NCBI GenBank assembly: GCA_031259345.1
Contig: JAIRLQ010000574.1
Coordinates: 1-6,571 of the forward strand
DNA length: 6,571 nucleotides
Direction of reading: 5' to 3'
Origin: Treponema sp.
GTDB taxonomy: Bacteria > Spirochaetota > Spirochaetia > Treponematales > Breznakiellaceae
Position numbers and translations under genes: made by a program. The notes beneath the pieces are model-generated. The model ran no database searches. It was not told the DNA's origin and saw only the letters and a list, made by a program, of their open reading frames with translations. Shown one piece after another: positions 6,343-6,571 of the stretch (positions are counted from its first letter, which is position 1; each line of letters opens with the position of its first letter).

Positions 6343-6350
6343 CACCCTCT
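6343..6350 (-). promoter_or_regulatory. Ribosome binding site of the minus-strand gene
   Basis: Read on the minus strand, AGAGGGTG is followed two bases later by the ATG (position 6340). The GAGGG core is four bases from the ATG. It settles the start of the 250-residue protein. Confidence 0.75.
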
Positions 6351-6401
6351 TTTTTTTAAATAGCGTCTGCATATCCCCATTATGAACAGACTCTACATAA
6401 C

Positions 6402-6434
6402 AGGGAACACAACCGGAGTTTCCGGCAGTTCCCT
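6402..6434 (-). promoter_or_regulatory. Hairpin in the 5' leader of the minus-strand gene
   Basis: AGGGAAC (6402-6408) pairs with GTTCCCT (6428-6434), and within it CCGGA (6413-6417) pairs with TCCGG (6421-6425) around a three-base loop, separated by an asymmetric internal loop. It lies about ten bases after the predicted transcription start and about 60 bases before the Shine-Dalgarno. No T-run follows on either strand, so it is not a typical terminator. It may be an mRNA-stabilising 5' structure, a protein-binding dyad or part of a leader switch. Confidence 0.5.
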
Positions 6435-6449
6435 TTAAACTACAGCCCC

Positions 6450-6478
6450 AATATACTAAAAAAAAGAAAAAAAATCAA
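6450..6478 (-). promoter_or_regulatory. Sigma-70-like promoter for the minus-strand gene
   Basis: On the minus strand, TTGATT (6478-6473) and TATATT (6455-6450) are separated by exactly 17 bases, which are nearly all T. The match to TTGACA/TATAAT is good and the spacing ideal. Transcription would begin near 6443, giving a leader of about 100 bases. The surrounding DNA is very A/T-rich, which raises the chance of accidental matches, but the position upstream of a gene with a strong ribosome site supports it. Confidence 0.6.
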
Positions 6479-6571
6479 TAAAAAATATTATTAAAAACTG
6501 AAATATTTTTCAGCGGACGGCGGGAACCGCCCTCCCGCGCTTTCGGCTTTTTACCGGCACCAGGAACCGCC
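6475..6571 (-). other. Right-edge region: possible 3' end of another minus-strand gene and an A/T-rich dyad
   Basis: Two minus-strand frames are open from the window edge: one ends at a TGA at 6475-6477 (31 residues, Lys/Arg-rich) and one at a TGA at 6510-6512 (19 residues, Arg-rich). Either could be the tail of a gene that begins beyond the window, but they are too short to judge. A dyad CTGAAA-TATT-TTTCAG (6498-6513), followed on the minus strand by a T-rich run, could be a weak terminator for such a gene. GGAACCGCC occurs twice (6523-6531, 6563-6571). Nothing here can be named with confidence. Confidence 0.25.

Noticed and set aside
566..6395. The 12-mer GAACAGACTCTA occurs at about 566-577 and again at about 6384-6395, both near gene starts.
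   Set aside because: About one repeated 12-mer is expected by chance in a window of this size, and the two copies have opposite relations to their neighbouring genes.
6520..6538. GCGGGA/TCCCGC hairpin as a rho-independent terminator.
   Set aside because: The stem has six base pairs and no adjacent T-run on either strand; a competing GGCGG/CCGCC pairing uses the same bases.

Overview
The window looks like a spirochaete chromosome, most likely a Treponema-type organism with roughly balanced G+C such as the gut treponemes. This is inferred from gene content and protein style (an FlhB-tail protein, HD-GYP and YraN run in a tight series), not from a marker gene. No rRNA, tRNA, insertion sequence, phage gene or CRISPR array is visible.

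Positions 1 to 5562 hold one dense run of eight plus-strand genes with almost no intergenic DNA. In order: the 3' part of a gene that may be FliK/YlqG-like; a free-standing FlhB C-terminal-domain protein; a DUF3391-HD-GYP protein (cyclic-di-GMP phosphodiesterase family); a YraN/UPF0102 nuclease-like protein; a 64-codon basic-tailed orphan; a basic, putative zinc-binding orphan; a GAF-GGDEF diguanylate cyclase; MTA/SAH nucleosidase; and LuxS. Most junctions are overlaps (ATGA, TAATG), abutments (TGAATG) or gaps of a few bases, so cotranscription and translational coupling are likely. The longest gap is 54 bases, between the first two genes.

The run combines three themes. One is flagellar export accessories. 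The second is both sides of cyclic-di-GMP turnover: a GGDEF enzyme with every signature intact, and an HD-GYP protein that has lost a conserved metal-ligand histidine and the lysine of HDxGK. The third is the two-step route from S-adenosylhomocysteine to homocysteine and the AI-2 precursor. The most unusual spot is 2602-2666: one reading frame looks protein-like up to a TGA, the +1 frame looks protein-like after it, and both flanks encode a continuous basic stretch. This could be a real overlap, a frameshifted gene, a programmed +1 shift or a sequence error.

Converging on luxS from the other strand is an unrecognised 250-residue gene (5588-6340). It has a good Shine-Dalgarno, a strong sigma-70-like promoter (TTGATT, 17 bases, TATATT) and a roughly 100-base leader with a long hairpin. 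The right edge (6498-6571) holds an A/T-rich dyad and GC-rich short repeats, possibly the tail of another minus-strand gene that is cut off by the window.
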